The position numbers and the translations under genes are program-made. 64,000 nt of DNA from Liquorilactobacillus satsumensis DSM 16230 = JCM 12392 (lineage in GTDB: Bacteria; Bacillota; Bacilli; Lactobacillales; Lactobacillaceae), in the NCBI RefSeq assembly GCF_001435195.1, contig NZ_AZFQ01000053.1, positions 172,036-236,035 of the forward strand, written 5' to 3'. This document shows positions 9,219 through 19,154 of this stretch, one piece after another (position 1 is the first letter of the stretch; every line of letters begins with the position of its first letter). Under the pieces are notes generated by a model, which ran no database searches, was not told the origin of the DNA, and saw only the letters and a list, made by a program, of their open reading frames with translations.

Positions 9219-12200
9219 TTACTCTTCCTTAGCTGTTTCAACGTAAGTAACTGCACCACTTCTTCTCAAATAAAGCATTGACACCCAGAGTAATCCCAAT
9301 GCCGTAATCATAAAGAGCAGCATCATTCCGATTGAAACACCCACCTGACTAGTCCCTAAACCAGACGTTAAGGCTTCTCTAAATCCATATATCGAATATG
9401 TCATTGGTAAAAATGGATTGATTGCTTGGAAAAATCCATTCATTCCCTTGGTAATCTCAATTGGAAATGATCCTCCAGAAGCTCCCAACTGAATCACCAG
9501 CAGGATCATCGCAGCAAACCGTCCCGGATTTGAACCTGCGACTGATAGGAACATTATCAGATACATTGCCGTTAAAGAAAATACCAACGCATTCAGCACC
9601 AGTTGGAGCGGGTGATCCGGTGTCAAGCCAGCAGCCATCATTAAGAGCGTCTCGACTAGTGCGTTTCCAGTTGCAACTAATCCTCCAATTGTAACTTTGC
9701 TGAAGAACCAATCCGTCCCAGTCCCACTCGGTGATGCTAGTCTTCTGACTGGATATACCAGGTTGAAGACAAGGGCTCCTACATACAAAGCAACTGACAA
9801 CATATATGGCGCAAGTGCATAACCATAATTGGGAACCTTGCTGTAATTTTTGTGTACTAAGTTGGAAGGTGCTGCAAACATGTCTGCTGTCTGCGCAGAG
9901 GTCTTTACTCCATTTACCTGTCGGGCACCTTGAGCAAGTGCTTTAGCCAATGCTTTATTTCCGGCTGCAAGCTGGGTTGCACCTGTTTGTAACTTCGGTG
10001 AATTATTCTTCAACTGGGAAGTTCCACTTGCCAGTTGAGAAACACCGGTAGTCAAAGTGGGAACCTTGCTGTTTAATTAACCCAGACCGGTTGCCAATTG
10101 TGTGGCTCCAGTATTCAGGCTTTGGCTGTTATCATTTAATTGTTTTGTCCCACTAGCTAATTGCGCAATTCCAGCAGTTAAAGCCGGGACATTGCTGTTC
10201 AATGTTCCTAGACCAGTCGTCAACTGGACCGCTCCTTGATTAAGAGTGCCACTCTTAGCAGCTAATTTGCCAGTCCCATTTGCTAGTTGTGTAATCCCAG
10301 AAGTCAGGGCTGGGACATTGTTATTTAGTGTTCCCAGGCCAGTTGCAAGCTGGTTGGTGCCGCTGACTAAAGCTGACGAATTTGCATTGAGCTTTCCTGC
10401 ACCAGCAGAAAGTTGATTTGCTCCAGCTGTATAGCTATTAATTCCTGCTGCTAATGCTTTAACCGCAGCGGTGGTCTTAGAATTTTGCGATAATTCGTTA
10501 ACTTTAGCGCTCAACTGGGCTTCAGTCTGCAGCTGGTTGGCATCCAAAGTAGGCGCACTTCCATTCACCCCTGTATACAATTGTGTTGCCGCCGCTGCTG
10601 CTTTACTAGTTAATTGCTGAAATTCTGTGGCTTTGTTTGTGAGTGTCAACAGGTTATCCAGTTGGGCTTGTGCACTGTCATTAGTCATTCCTTGACTTGT
10701 CGCTAATAAGTTTTTCGAATCAGTCATCAAGCTTGTCAACTTATCCGTAGCACTCGTTAACTGCTGGATTTTGGAAGAACTCAAGTTAGCTTTGACATTG
10801 TTAAATGTTGTACTGAATGCACTCAAATTAACACTTTGTTTAAATTCTTGTGCAGCCGTTCCCAATGCCGCAGCTTCTTTAGCATTGCTGTTATCATTGC
10901 CTGTTGATAATGCAATGATTTGTTGCATTTTTTCTTTTTCATCCGTATTAGTACTGCTATTAGCAACTTCTCCCGCCAATTTGCTAATTGCTGTCGAATT
11001 ACTGCCGATCTGCGACAAACTTGTTGCCAACTTATTTGTAAAAGTTGTCTGTGCAGTTTGCGCTTGACTTAATTGACTATCTAACTGCGAGATAGTGGGT
11101 GCAATCGCATTTAAACTCTTGCTTAAGGATTGCAGTAATGCCAAATCATCAGATAAAGCGTCCATTTCACTTTGCACTTTGGTAGTTTGTGTTGAAACAT
11201 TTTTCATCTGTGTTTTCATTTGAGTAAGCTTTTCTTGATTGCTTGTAATTTGGCTAACAATTTTTTGGGTGTTCTGTTCAATGACAGAGTTCAGCACATA
11301 TAGTCCCGCCGTTGCCTGGGGCAATTGACTGGTTGCTTGAACAAGCTGACTTGCTCCCGCATTCAAAGTCTGTGATTTGCCTGCAAGTTTATTTAAATTC
11401 TGGGTAACGCTGCTTACCCCTGCCGTATATTGGGTCACACCGCCGGTCAAAGTGCTTGATCCGGTTGCAAGCTGCTGCACTCCGCTCGCCAATGTGCCGG
11501 TCTTAGCATTCAGAGTTTGCACACCACTATTAGCCTGATTAACTCCACCAGTATACTGATTAATTCCTGCCGTTAAACTCTTTGACCCCGTCGCAAGCTG
11601 TTGCACCCCAGTTGCCAGTGTGCCTGTACTATTGTTCAACTGCTGAGTACCTGCATTCACTTGGGCAACTCCTGTCGTATATTGAGCAACTCCTTTTTTC
11701 AATGCAGTTGCGCCAGTCGTCAACTTAATTACACCCTGTCCCAAGGGAACAACCCCTGTCTGGAGCTGAATAACACCATCATTTAGCTTTGAAACACCTG
11801 CTGTATAAGTATTAATTCCATTGGATAAGGTAGTTGTGCCTTGCTTTAATTTTCCCGCTCCGCTTGCCGCTTTGGAAAATCCACCACCGATTTTTTTTAG
11901 CGTTGCAAACATTGCACTTGCGTACGCCTTTGTAACCGATTTCCGTACTTGATTATTAAGCTGCTTCACGCCTTCTTCGCTGATCACTTTTCCAATATAA
12001 TTCAGCGAATCATTTGTTTCGTACTTCAACTTCATTTTGCGCGGTTCTTTGTCAAGAACAGTCGTTGCATTTTTGGAAAATTGCTTAGGAATTGTAATGA
12101 CCGTATAGTACTTCTTGTGAGCTAACCCATAAGCTGCTTGCTTTTTCGAAACAAAGTGCCATTCCAAATCATCATTTTTCCGCAGTTGCTTGACCAAATC

Positions 12201-12407
12201 ATGCCCAACTTGCAGTTTCTTTCCTTGATACTTAACTGCTCGATCTTGATTAACAAGTGCCACCGGTAACGAACCTGTATTGCCATAAGGATCCCAGACT
12301 GACTTTAAAAAAAAGACAGAATATAAAAAAGGGACAATCATGACAGCAAAAATCGTTGCAACTAAGATTTTGTGCCTACCAATATTTTTAAATTCTTCCT
12401 TAATCAT
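9219..12407 (-). pseudogene. YhgE/Pip-type membrane protein with an in-frame stop codon
   Basis: Large protein of the YhgE/Pip (phage infection protein) family, together about 1062 codons. Order: one N-terminal membrane helix, the YhgE/Pip extracellular domain, a long array of LxxGxxQLxxG-type coiled repeats, then about five or six ABC-2-like membrane helices. A TAA at 10077-10079 interrupts the frame inside the repeats; both parts are in the same frame, so it is a nonsense change, not a shift. The C-terminal 278 codons from 10055 stay open. Unless read through or restarted, the membrane anchor is lost. The preferred start is ATG 12407; ATG 12428 is possible. It sits behind a broken TetR gene. 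Confidence 0.82.
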
Positions 12408-12467
12408 GTTCACTGTTCCCACTCCCATACCATTTTGATTACTTCTAATTTCCTTAAAACGATGGAA

Positions 12468-13018
12468 TTAACCAATTAGCTTAAACTCATTCAATTCCTT
12501 CCCAATTATTCTGGCAAGTCGTGCTACAATTTCAGCCACAGGTTTCTCGTAATTTTGCTGATTCCACAAGATTAGCACAGCAAATACTGCACCTGAATAG
12601 TAGGAAACCGCATAAGGAGAAGGCTGCTGGCCGCACTTTAAAAAATATTCAAAACAAGCACTCAAATCCTCCGTCTGTGCTTTTAAAACTAATCCTTCAA
12701 CTCCAGCATTAGTAATTGCTGCTACAATTTGCGGATTCTTTCTAAAATAGTTGAAATACCCCTGCAGCAATTGCGGTAAACAAGTTAAGTTATTAGCTGT
12801 CATCTCTAACTTGAACTGCCCCGATACCCCGATAACCGTTGAAAGATCACCTTCAAGATGTCCTCTTTGCTTTTATAATTGCGATACAAACTCATCCGTG
12901 AGACTTCAGCTCGTTTTGCAATCTGCGTGAGCGAGATACTATCAAATTTTTCAACTTGCATTAATTGAAAAAGGGCAGTCTCAATCCGCTTTTGCGTATC
13001 AACACTTCTCTTATTCAT
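12468..13018 (-). pseudogene. TetR/AcrR regulator, frameshifted
   Basis: The first 64 or so codons encode a TetR helix-turn-helix (ISLTQIAKRAEVSRMSLYRNYKSKEDIL). The frame then shifts in a GGTATCGGGG stretch near 12820, and the ligand domain continues in another frame to 12468. Alignment by eye to the intact paralogue at 24895-25440 is collinear across the break, so one indel explains it. It lies upstream of, and in line with, the YhgE gene, a pairing common in lactobacilli. A palindromic operator lies 67 bp before the start. Confidence 0.85.
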
Positions 13019-13084
13019 AAATTAATCCCCCTTTCTAGGAAAGTTTCAGCTAAAGAATACCCAAAAGGTATTATACTTCGTTTC

Positions 13085-13098
13085 GTTACAAATGTAAC
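13085..13098. promoter_or_regulatory. Putative TetR operator (copy 1)
   Basis: Perfect 14-bp palindrome GTTACA-AA-TGTAAC in the promoter region of the broken tetR gene. The same 14 bases occur before the paralogous tetR gene at 25509-25522. Shared position and sequence suggest the binding site of these regulators. Confidence 0.65.
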
Positions 13099-13317
13099 TA
13101 TTTTTTCAAAACTTAATCTCGTTTATTTTATCCGCGCAACCATATCCGGTTTAAGCTTAGTTGGCTTGCTGTTATCAGGAACTGCTAAAGCGACGCAGTT
13201 ATTCATAAATGTAATCGTTTTCCTAGCAATTAACTTCCTCCTTATGGTAGTTTGGAGGTGTATATAGTTACTTTGTTGTTGTCTTTAACTTCTTCAATCT
13301 TGAAAAGAGGCAAGTTT

Positions 13318-14112
13318 ATGATGTCAATCCTAACTATTTTGCAGCGTCAATTTGATTTGATTGAGACAGAGCTGATTCGTTACCGTAATAATCCCTTTGA
13401 TGTTGAACGGACACATGATCTGCGAGTTGCAATTCGTACCCTTAGAGGACTCTTCAAATTTCTAAAACGTGAAATTCCACAAGCTGCTTTTGCAGTTGTG
13501 GATAAAAATCTTAGTGAAGCTGCTAAAATTTTTGGAACTTTACGTGAATTGGATGTTTTAATTGCCAAATCCAGTGAATTTGCTTACACACATCCAGAAG
13601 AACACACCAATTACCGCCATTTCTTTCAGGATTTTCATCACCGGCGCCAGCAGGAAATGGAAAGAATTATGGCACCAAAAGTTCAACAAGAATTGACCGA
13701 CTACCTTGCGGGTGTGCGAGATCAATTAGGAATTTTGCGTTTTGACAAAAAAACTGATTGGTCTAAGCAGGTCGCTCAGGAACTTAAGCGACGCAAAAGC
13801 AGTCTGGATAAGGCTTTCAATCAGTTGGATTTCAAAGACTATACCCGCGTTCACCAGATTCGCAAGCGCGCTAAAACTTTGCGCTATTCTGCAACCTACT
13901 TTGCCAAACTGGCTCCTCAAAAAGCCGTTAAAGTTCAAAAACAGGCTAAAAAAATCCAAGCAATTTGCGGCGAGATTACTGATGCACATGTTAATTACGA
14001 TTTCTTACTCCAATTTGCTGAGCAGACTGATAATTCGGCTGATAAAAAGCTGTTATTACGAATTGCTCAAGCGCAGCATGAGCTCTATGCTCCAGCTAAG
14101 AAGGATAGCTAA
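13318..14112 (+). CDS. CHAD-domain protein
   Basis: 264-residue protein made of one CHAD domain, an alpha-helical fold rich in conserved His and basic residues that binds polyphosphate. The N-terminal signature ERTHDLRVAIRTLRGLFKFLKRE and the later VHQIRKRAKTLRYSATYF carry the conserved His and Arg/Lys. The start is taken at ATG 13318 (or 13321) behind AAAGAGG; the longer frame to 13252 lacks a site. No CYTH partner or polyphosphate kinase is nearby. The region 13099-13317 upstream holds no clear gene. Confidence 0.88.
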   Translation: MMSILTILQRQFDLIETELIRYRNNPFDVERTHDLRVAIRTLRGLFKFLKREIPQAAFAVVDKNLSEAAKIFGTLRELDVLIAKSSEFAYTHPEEHTNYRHFFQDFHHRRQQEMERIMAPKVQQELTDYLAGVRDQLGILRFDKKTDWSKQVAQELKRRKSSLDKAFNQLDFKDYTRVHQIRKRAKTLRYSATYFAKLAPQKAVKVQKQAKKIQAICGEITDAHVNYDFLLQFAEQTDNSADKKLLLRIAQAQHELYAPAKKDS

Positions 14113-14134
14113 AAATGGTAATTAATTATTAAAG

Positions 14135-14240
14135 GGGGCTGTGACAAAAGTTAAGTTATGTCACAGCCCCGCTTTTATTCCGGATAAACGTGTTACATAA
14201 GTCAAAATTCTCCATCTAACTTCGAATTACTCATAGCAAA
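14135..14240 (-). repeat. Interspersed palindromic repeat, copy A (with terminator hairpin)
   Basis: Hairpin GGGGCTGTGACA/TGTCACAGCCCC at 14135-14170, then a TTTATTCCGGATAAA linker and a segment matching, in reverse, the copy at 37056-37225. The hairpin also serves as terminator for the CHAD gene. Confidence 0.75.
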
Positions 14241-14312
14241 GATTCTCTACAAATAACTGATGCTAAAACCAGTAACTACAAAGCTAACTGCTCAAAAGCT
14301 TATTGAAATTAA

Positions 14313-14501
14313 TCTCCATCTAATAAAAAAACGTTTGTACTCACAGATTCTGGCAGAAAACTGGTCCAGATGCATGATTTATTGCACCAAAAGGCACTAA
14401 CTCAGTATGCTGAACTCTTGTCTAACTTTTCAGCAGCAGAGCTAGTCGTCATCAGCAAATTTATCAGTGTCTTAATTGCTCAGCTAACTAAGTATGACTG
14501 A
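14313..14501 (+). pseudogene. C-terminal fragment of a MarR-family regulator
   Basis: An open frame without start ends at TGA 14499-14501. It encodes the wing of a MarR winged helix (KKTFVLTDSGRKLV) and the following dimerisation helices (LLSNFSAAELVVISKFI). Stop codons lie just upstream in this frame and no N-terminal half is visible, so this is a remnant. Assignment rests on pattern recognition. Confidence 0.6.
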
Positions 14502-14609
14502 CTAACCTCCAGCGATCCTTTTAAACTCCGAAATTCTCAAATACACTTTTCAAAAGAAGCCCCACGGTTTAAGATGAAAATATCATCTAAACTTCGTGGA
14601 GGCTCAGCA

Positions 14610-15584
14610 ATGAAAACTATTTTGGCAATTCATACCGGTGGAACGATCTCAATGTCTCAAAATGAAAACGGCGAGGTGGTCCCCAACGATGAAAATCCGC
14701 TTGCTAAAGAACAGGTAATTCTAAAGGGCCAGATAAATCTTATTACAGATAATCTCTTTAACCTTCCTTCTCCGCATATTACTCCGCAAATAATGCTGGC
14801 ACTTAAGCAGCGTATTCTGCAGGCGATTGAAAAAGGAGTTGATGGGGTTGTCATTACCCATGGAACAGATACTCTAGAAGAGACCGCTTATTTCTTGGAT
14901 CTGACTTTGCCCAACACAATTCCAGTTGTTTTAACTGGTGCAATGCGTTCCTCAAATGAAATTGGTTCCGATGGCCTGTATAATTTTCAAAATGCAATTT
15001 CAGTCGCTGCTACTCCTGAATCTTACGGTAAAGGTGTCTTGGTGGCAATGAACGACGAGATCCATACTGCCCGTTTTGTTACTAAGACACATACTACTAA
15101 TGTCGATACCTTCCGCACTCCGACTTTTGGACCAATTGGGATTGTCACACAGCATAAAGCTAAGTATTTTCAAGAACTAATTCGCACGGATGTTTGCGAA
15201 ATTGATCATGTTATTTCAGGAGTCTACTTGTTAAAAGCGTATGCTGGAATGGATGGTGACCTTTTCTCAGCTTTAGACAACAAAAAGACACATGGGATTG
15301 TTATTGAAGGACTTGGGGCAGGAAACTTGCCACCGCAAACCATTCCTGCTATTCAACAATTATTGCGGCATCAGATTCCAATTGTGCTCGTGTCACGCTG
15401 TTATAACGGAGTTGCACAAAAGATTTATGATTATGCTGGTGGTGGAATTCAACTTGAAAAAATGGGCTTAATTCTCTGTCAGGGATTGAATGGCCAAAAG
15501 GCACGGATCAAGCTGCTGGTGGCGCTTAGCAGTCAAAAAAAGGGAACGGATTTACGGCATTTTGTTAGTAATGCGGTTTCGTAA
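14610..15584 (+). CDS. ansA: L-asparaginase
   Basis: 324-residue asparaginase of the AnsA/AnsB family, hydrolysing asparagine to aspartate and ammonia. The first catalytic threonine lies in HTGGTIS near the N-terminus and the second in THGTDTLEETAYFL (Thr-Asp pair), plus LTGAMR downstream. The start is ATG 14610 because GTGGAGG stands eight bases upstream; the longer frame to 14574 is less likely. Ends before a 50-bp palindrome that can act as terminator. Confidence 0.93.
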   Translation: MKTILAIHTGGTISMSQNENGEVVPNDENPLAKEQVILKGQINLITDNLFNLPSPHITPQIMLALKQRILQAIEKGVDGVVITHGTDTLEETAYFLDLTLPNTIPVVLTGAMRSSNEIGSDGLYNFQNAISVAATPESYGKGVLVAMNDEIHTARFVTKTHTTNVDTFRTPTFGPIGIVTQHKAKYFQELIRTDVCEIDHVISGVYLLKAYAGMDGDLFSALDNKKTHGIVIEGLGAGNLPPQTIPAIQQLLRHQIPIVLVSRCYNGVAQKIYDYAGGGIQLEKMGLILCQGLNGQKARIKLLVALSSQKKGTDLRHFVSNAVS

Positions 15585-15661
15585 AACGAAAGCAGTGCCA
15601 TCTTCAGCGATTAGCCGCTAGGGACTAGGTCCAAATTATGCAGTAGTCTGGGTAAACTAAG

Positions 15662-15711
15662 GAGAGTGTGACATAAGCCGGGAAAATTTTCCCGACTTAT
15701 GTCACACTCTC
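15662..15711. repeat. 50-bp zero-loop palindrome (collapsed copy B of the repeat family); likely terminator
   Basis: Two 25-base arms beginning GAGAGTGTGACATAAG meet without a spacer and differ at a single position. The arm equals the outer end of the repeat at 37056. It lies between ansA and the convergent small gene, so it may stop transcription from both sides. Confidence 0.8.
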
Positions 15712-15746
15712 TTAGTTTGTTGCGAATAAACATTCCGTTCCAGCCG

Positions 15747-16160
15747 TCAATCGCGATTGTTTTTTTTATTTTCTACTTCAGTTACCTCACGCCCACTAAA
15801 AAAGATTTCTAACTGTTCTTTTTCTTCTTCACTAAGCGTGGAACTTGTTAATGCACGCAATAATTCCGCTTGCAACGAAAGTTTAACTTCCCAAAAACCA
15901 GCTATCTTTTTAAAAAACTTACGTTCATAATGAGAAAATACAGGATAGATTTCCAAAAACTGGGAAAAAGTCAGATCTTGTTCTTCTTCGATCTTCGTTA
16001 CCCAGCCTTTACTTAAAGCCTCTTTAGTTGGCATTCCTAAAGTATTAATAATTTTTTTATCTATTAAAAAAAGATAAGTTTCGGCCTTTGTCAATTCAGA
16101 ATTACTTTTACTAAAATAACTAAAGGCTTGTTCAACTAGTGGAGGATAAATAATATTCAT
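15747..16160 (-). CDS. Hypothetical protein, 137 residues
   Basis: I do not recognise this protein. It is soluble, mostly helical and charged, with an Asn/Lys/Asp-rich tail, and no signal peptide or membrane segment. A segment KAETYLFLIDKKIINTLGMPT suggests a helical bundle. It stands alone, convergent to ansA; the 16161-16452 stretch before it holds no gene that I can see. Confidence 0.55.
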   Translation of the reverse strand: MNIIYPPLVEQAFSYFSKSNSELTKAETYLFLIDKKIINTLGMPTKEALSKGWVTKIEEEQDLTFSQFLEIYPVFSHYERKFFKKIAGFWEVKLSLQAELLRALTSSTLSEEEKEQLEIFFSGREVTEVENKKNNRD

Positions 16161-16452
16161 CTACGCGCCTCTTTTATAATTAATCATTGCAGCTAACAAC
16201 ATTCAAAGCTCTTTAAAATCAAGATCCTTCAATCAAACAGTAACGATTACTATTTAAAGATAACAATGATTTCTTTTCTTGTCAACTGCAGCTCCTTTCA
16301 AGCTTAAATTACAAAAGAATTTGAGACTTTTAAACAAACATTGTGTCCTTCTTTGATACTGAAATTAAACTTCAAAATAAGGCATAGGACCCACTCTTTC
16401 ACTTTAATTAACTGATACACTCCTGAAGAAATTACCAGTTTTCAGCTTCAAC

Positions 16453-17853
16453 TTACTTATTCTGTAGCTTTGAATGCCGCAATCCGTATCCAAAATAGAC
16501 CACTAAGCCTAATACTAACCATAGGCCCACCGAAATCTTGGTAATATTCGGCAACATAATAATGAAATAAACGCTTAAGCTCCCCGCAATACATGGTAGA
16601 ACCGGATACAACGGCATTTTAAAGCCCTTATTTTGAATATCGTGCCGCTTACGCAATGGAATAACTCCAAAAGAAATAAACGCAAACGCCAAAAGTGTGC
16701 CCGCATTGATTAATGAAGCAAGTTCTGTTAATGGTACCAAACCGGCAAAAAAGGCCTGTACAATCGTTGCGACAAGAATGGCGTTTTTAGGAACAACATG
16801 TTTTGTGCTGACAACTCCCATTTTAGCAGGTAATAAACCATCCCGTCCCAGTGCATAGACCAGCCGTGAGCCTCCAAAAAACATTGTAATCAATGATGTA
16901 AAAATTCCGATTAATGCCCCAATTGTAATTAGCTTATTCCACGTATTTAGATGAATAACTTGGAGCGCATAAGCTGCAGGATCGTCTACATTTAATTTAG
17001 AATAATGTACTATTCCGGTAAGCACAAATGAAAATGCAACATATAATACAACTGACACACCCACAGTACCTAGAATCCCCTTTACGACATTTTTTTCTGG
17101 GTTAATTGTTTCTGCAGAATTAGCGGCCAAGGCATCGAACCCGATAAAAGCAAAAAAGACCGTTGCAGCAGCAGTTGAAATTCCACCCAGACCCAAAGGT
17201 GATGTCTGGAACTGTTGCGGATAAAATGGCACATAATTGCTTGTTTTGATATAAAAAGCGCCAACGGCAATGAAAATAATAATAATTGCAACTTTGATGA
17301 CGACCGCCACATTTTCTACTTTTTTAGAAAGGCTGGCACCATGTAAAATAATAAGTGCGACTACTAACACAATTAGCACAGCTGAAAGATTAATCACACC
17401 ACCTTCTAATGGACCTGCCTGTAAAGCTTTGGGCAAATTCAAGCCAAATGATTCCAAGATATTATTATTGAAATAGGCAGCAAAACCTGTTGCCTCAGCT
17501 GATACTGCAAGAAAATATTCCAAAATTAATGACCAACCTAAAATCCAACCGATAATTTCCCCGTACACTACGGAACCGAATGAGTATGCTGAACCAGCCA
17601 CCGGCATCGCCGATGAAAATTCGGCGTACGCCATCCCAACAATTCCAGAAACAATTGCTGCTAGCAAAAAAGCAATTGCTACTGCTGGACCGGCATGCAG
17701 TGCAGCTTCATGCCCCGGTAAAATAAAAATTCCAGTCCCAATCACTGTTCCAATTCCAAGCGCTAAGAGATCGCGTGCACGCAGACTCTTGGTCAGGCGT
17801 GCATCGGCCTTCAAGTATGTACTGACTGTTTCTTTTTTAAATACGTTCTTCAT
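16453..17853 (-). CDS. APC-superfamily amino-acid permease (CAT/YfnA-like)
   Basis: 466-residue permease with about 12 membrane helices. The first helix has GIGTVIGTGIFILPG, the APC substrate-binding loop, followed by GPAVAIAFLLAAIVSGIVGMAYAEF, the pattern of the cationic amino-acid transporter subfamily. Later FFAFIGFDALAANSAET is also diagnostic. The start is ATG 17853 behind a perfect AGGAGG. It is transcribed alone after the men genes. Substrate could be a branched-chain, cationic or small neutral amino acid. Confidence 0.88.
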   Translation of the reverse strand: MKNVFKKETVSTYLKADARLTKSLRARDLLALGIGTVIGTGIFILPGHEAALHAGPAVAIAFLLAAIVSGIVGMAYAEFSSAMPVAGSAYSFGSVVYGEIIGWILGWSLILEYFLAVSAEATGFAAYFNNNILESFGLNLPKALQAGPLEGGVINLSAVLIVLVVALIILHGASLSKKVENVAVVIKVAIIIIFIAVGAFYIKTSNYVPFYPQQFQTSPLGLGGISTAAATVFFAFIGFDALAANSAETINPEKNVVKGILGTVGVSVVLYVAFSFVLTGIVHYSKLNVDDPAAYALQVIHLNTWNKLITIGALIGIFTSLITMFFGGSRLVYALGRDGLLPAKMGVVSTKHVVPKNAILVATIVQAFFAGLVPLTELASLINAGTLLAFAFISFGVIPLRKRHDIQNKGFKMPLYPVLPCIAGSLSVYFIIMLPNITKISVGLWLVLGLVVYFGYGLRHSKLQNK

Positions 17854-18026
17854 GAATCCTCCTAAAAATATTATTAATTTATCCAAAAAAAAAGCGTCTT
17901 CCTCTTATTCAAATGCTCGATTTAACAAGCTGAATAATTGATTTCGCTTAAAGGATAGCCGGTTAATTGTAACATAGGATGTCACCTAAAATCATATCAA
18001 TAATTTGTTGAAATTAGCTGATTAAC

Positions 18027-19154
18027 TTAATCTTTCATTAGATTAGGCTGTGCCTGCAGTTGCTTTAAAATATTTGCTTTAAGCTGCACCCCCAGCCCAT
18101 TGCCCTCCGGAAGACTCAGCTTCCCATTTTCAAGTTCAAAGCTTTTTGTGAGTGTATCATTAGTATACAACTGTGTCGCAGGCGCAAGGTCGCCGGGAAA
18201 AGTCAATGGTGCAAGACTCGCAAGTGCTAAATTGGCAGTTCTTCCGAGTCCGCTTTCAAGCATTCCTCCACACCATACGTTAAGCTGATGCTCAAGACAA
18301 AACCGAATAAGCGCTAAAGCAGGCGTAAAGCCACCTACACGTGCCAGTTTTAGATTAATTGCCCGACAGCTTTTTAACTGATAGGCAGTTTTAACATCAT
18401 CAATTGAAAAAATATTTTCATCTAAACAAAGTGGCACGGTGAGTTGGCTCTGTAAACGAGCATGTTCTGTAAAATCATTAACGCCTAAAGGTTGTTCTAA
18501 CATTGTTAATGTTGTTTCTGTGAAATTCTTAAAAATAACTGCTGCTTGTTCGTAAGTAAAGGCAGAGTTGGCATCCAGCATAAAATGCACTTGCGGAAAT
18601 TGCTGAAAGATTGGAAGGCAGTTAGCTGCCTCAGTCCTTGTGGTAATTTTAATCTTGATGCGCTGATAACCGGCCGCAACCGCTGTTTTCACGTTTTGGA
18701 AAAGTATTTCCCCACTTTTTTGTGCGCCTAGGCTGATTCCGACAGCAAATTGTTTCCGTACCTCTAATCCACTTTTTTGCCCTAAAAGACCAGCCAATGA
18801 GGTTTGACGTTGTTTGGCAAATAAATCCCAAACAGCCGTTTCTAAGGCAGCTTTTGCCATCTGATTTCCCTGAAATTTGCTAAACAACGTTGTCATTTCT
18901 TCTGGCTGCTCAAAGGTCCTTCCTTTTAAGCTGGGAATTAAAAAGCGTTGAAGAAAAAGCCGCGCCCCAGCTTGAAACTCCGGTGTATAGTTAGGTCGTT
19001 CAAAAGCTTCAAGTTCCCCATAGCCCCATTGCCCATCAGCAGCACGTAACGCTACAATCGTAATCTGCCTCTGTGTAGCTGTCTCATGTGCAGAACGAAA
19101 AGGATACTTAAGTTTTAAAGTATATGGCAATAGCCTAACATCAATTATTTTCAT
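18027..19154 (-). CDS. menC: o-Succinylbenzoate synthase
   Basis: 375-residue enolase-superfamily enzyme that dehydrates SHCHC to o-succinylbenzoate in menaquinone synthesis. The KxK base lies in RIKIKITTR, metal ligands in MLDANSAF, MLEQPLG and CLDENIF, and the second catalytic lysine in INLKLARVGG. The start is ATG 19154, overlapping the end of menH by 14 bases; the longer frame lies inside menH. Fourth gene of menF-D-H-C. N-acylamino-acid racemase is an alternative for this fold, but the context settles it. Confidence 0.92.
   Translation of the reverse strand: MKIIDVRLLPYTLKLKYPFRSAHETATQRQITIVALRAADGQWGYGELEAFERPNYTPEFQAGARLFLQRFLIPSLKGRTFEQPEEMTTLFSKFQGNQMAKAALETAVWDLFAKQRQTSLAGLLGQKSGLEVRKQFAVGISLGAQKSGEILFQNVKTAVAAGYQRIKIKITTRTEAANCLPIFQQFPQVHFMLDANSAFTYEQAAVIFKNFTETTLTMLEQPLGVNDFTEHARLQSQLTVPLCLDENIFSIDDVKTAYQLKSCRAINLKLARVGGFTPALALIRFCLEHQLNVWCGGMLESGLGRTANLALASLAPLTFPGDLAPATQLYTNDTLTKSFELENGKLSLPEGNGLGVQLKANILKQLQAQPNLMKD

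Noticed and set aside
12965-13267. 100-codon plus-strand frame with a hydrophobic end
   Set aside because: Overlaps the tetR gene antisense and the promoter/operator region; no ribosome site and no family resemblance.
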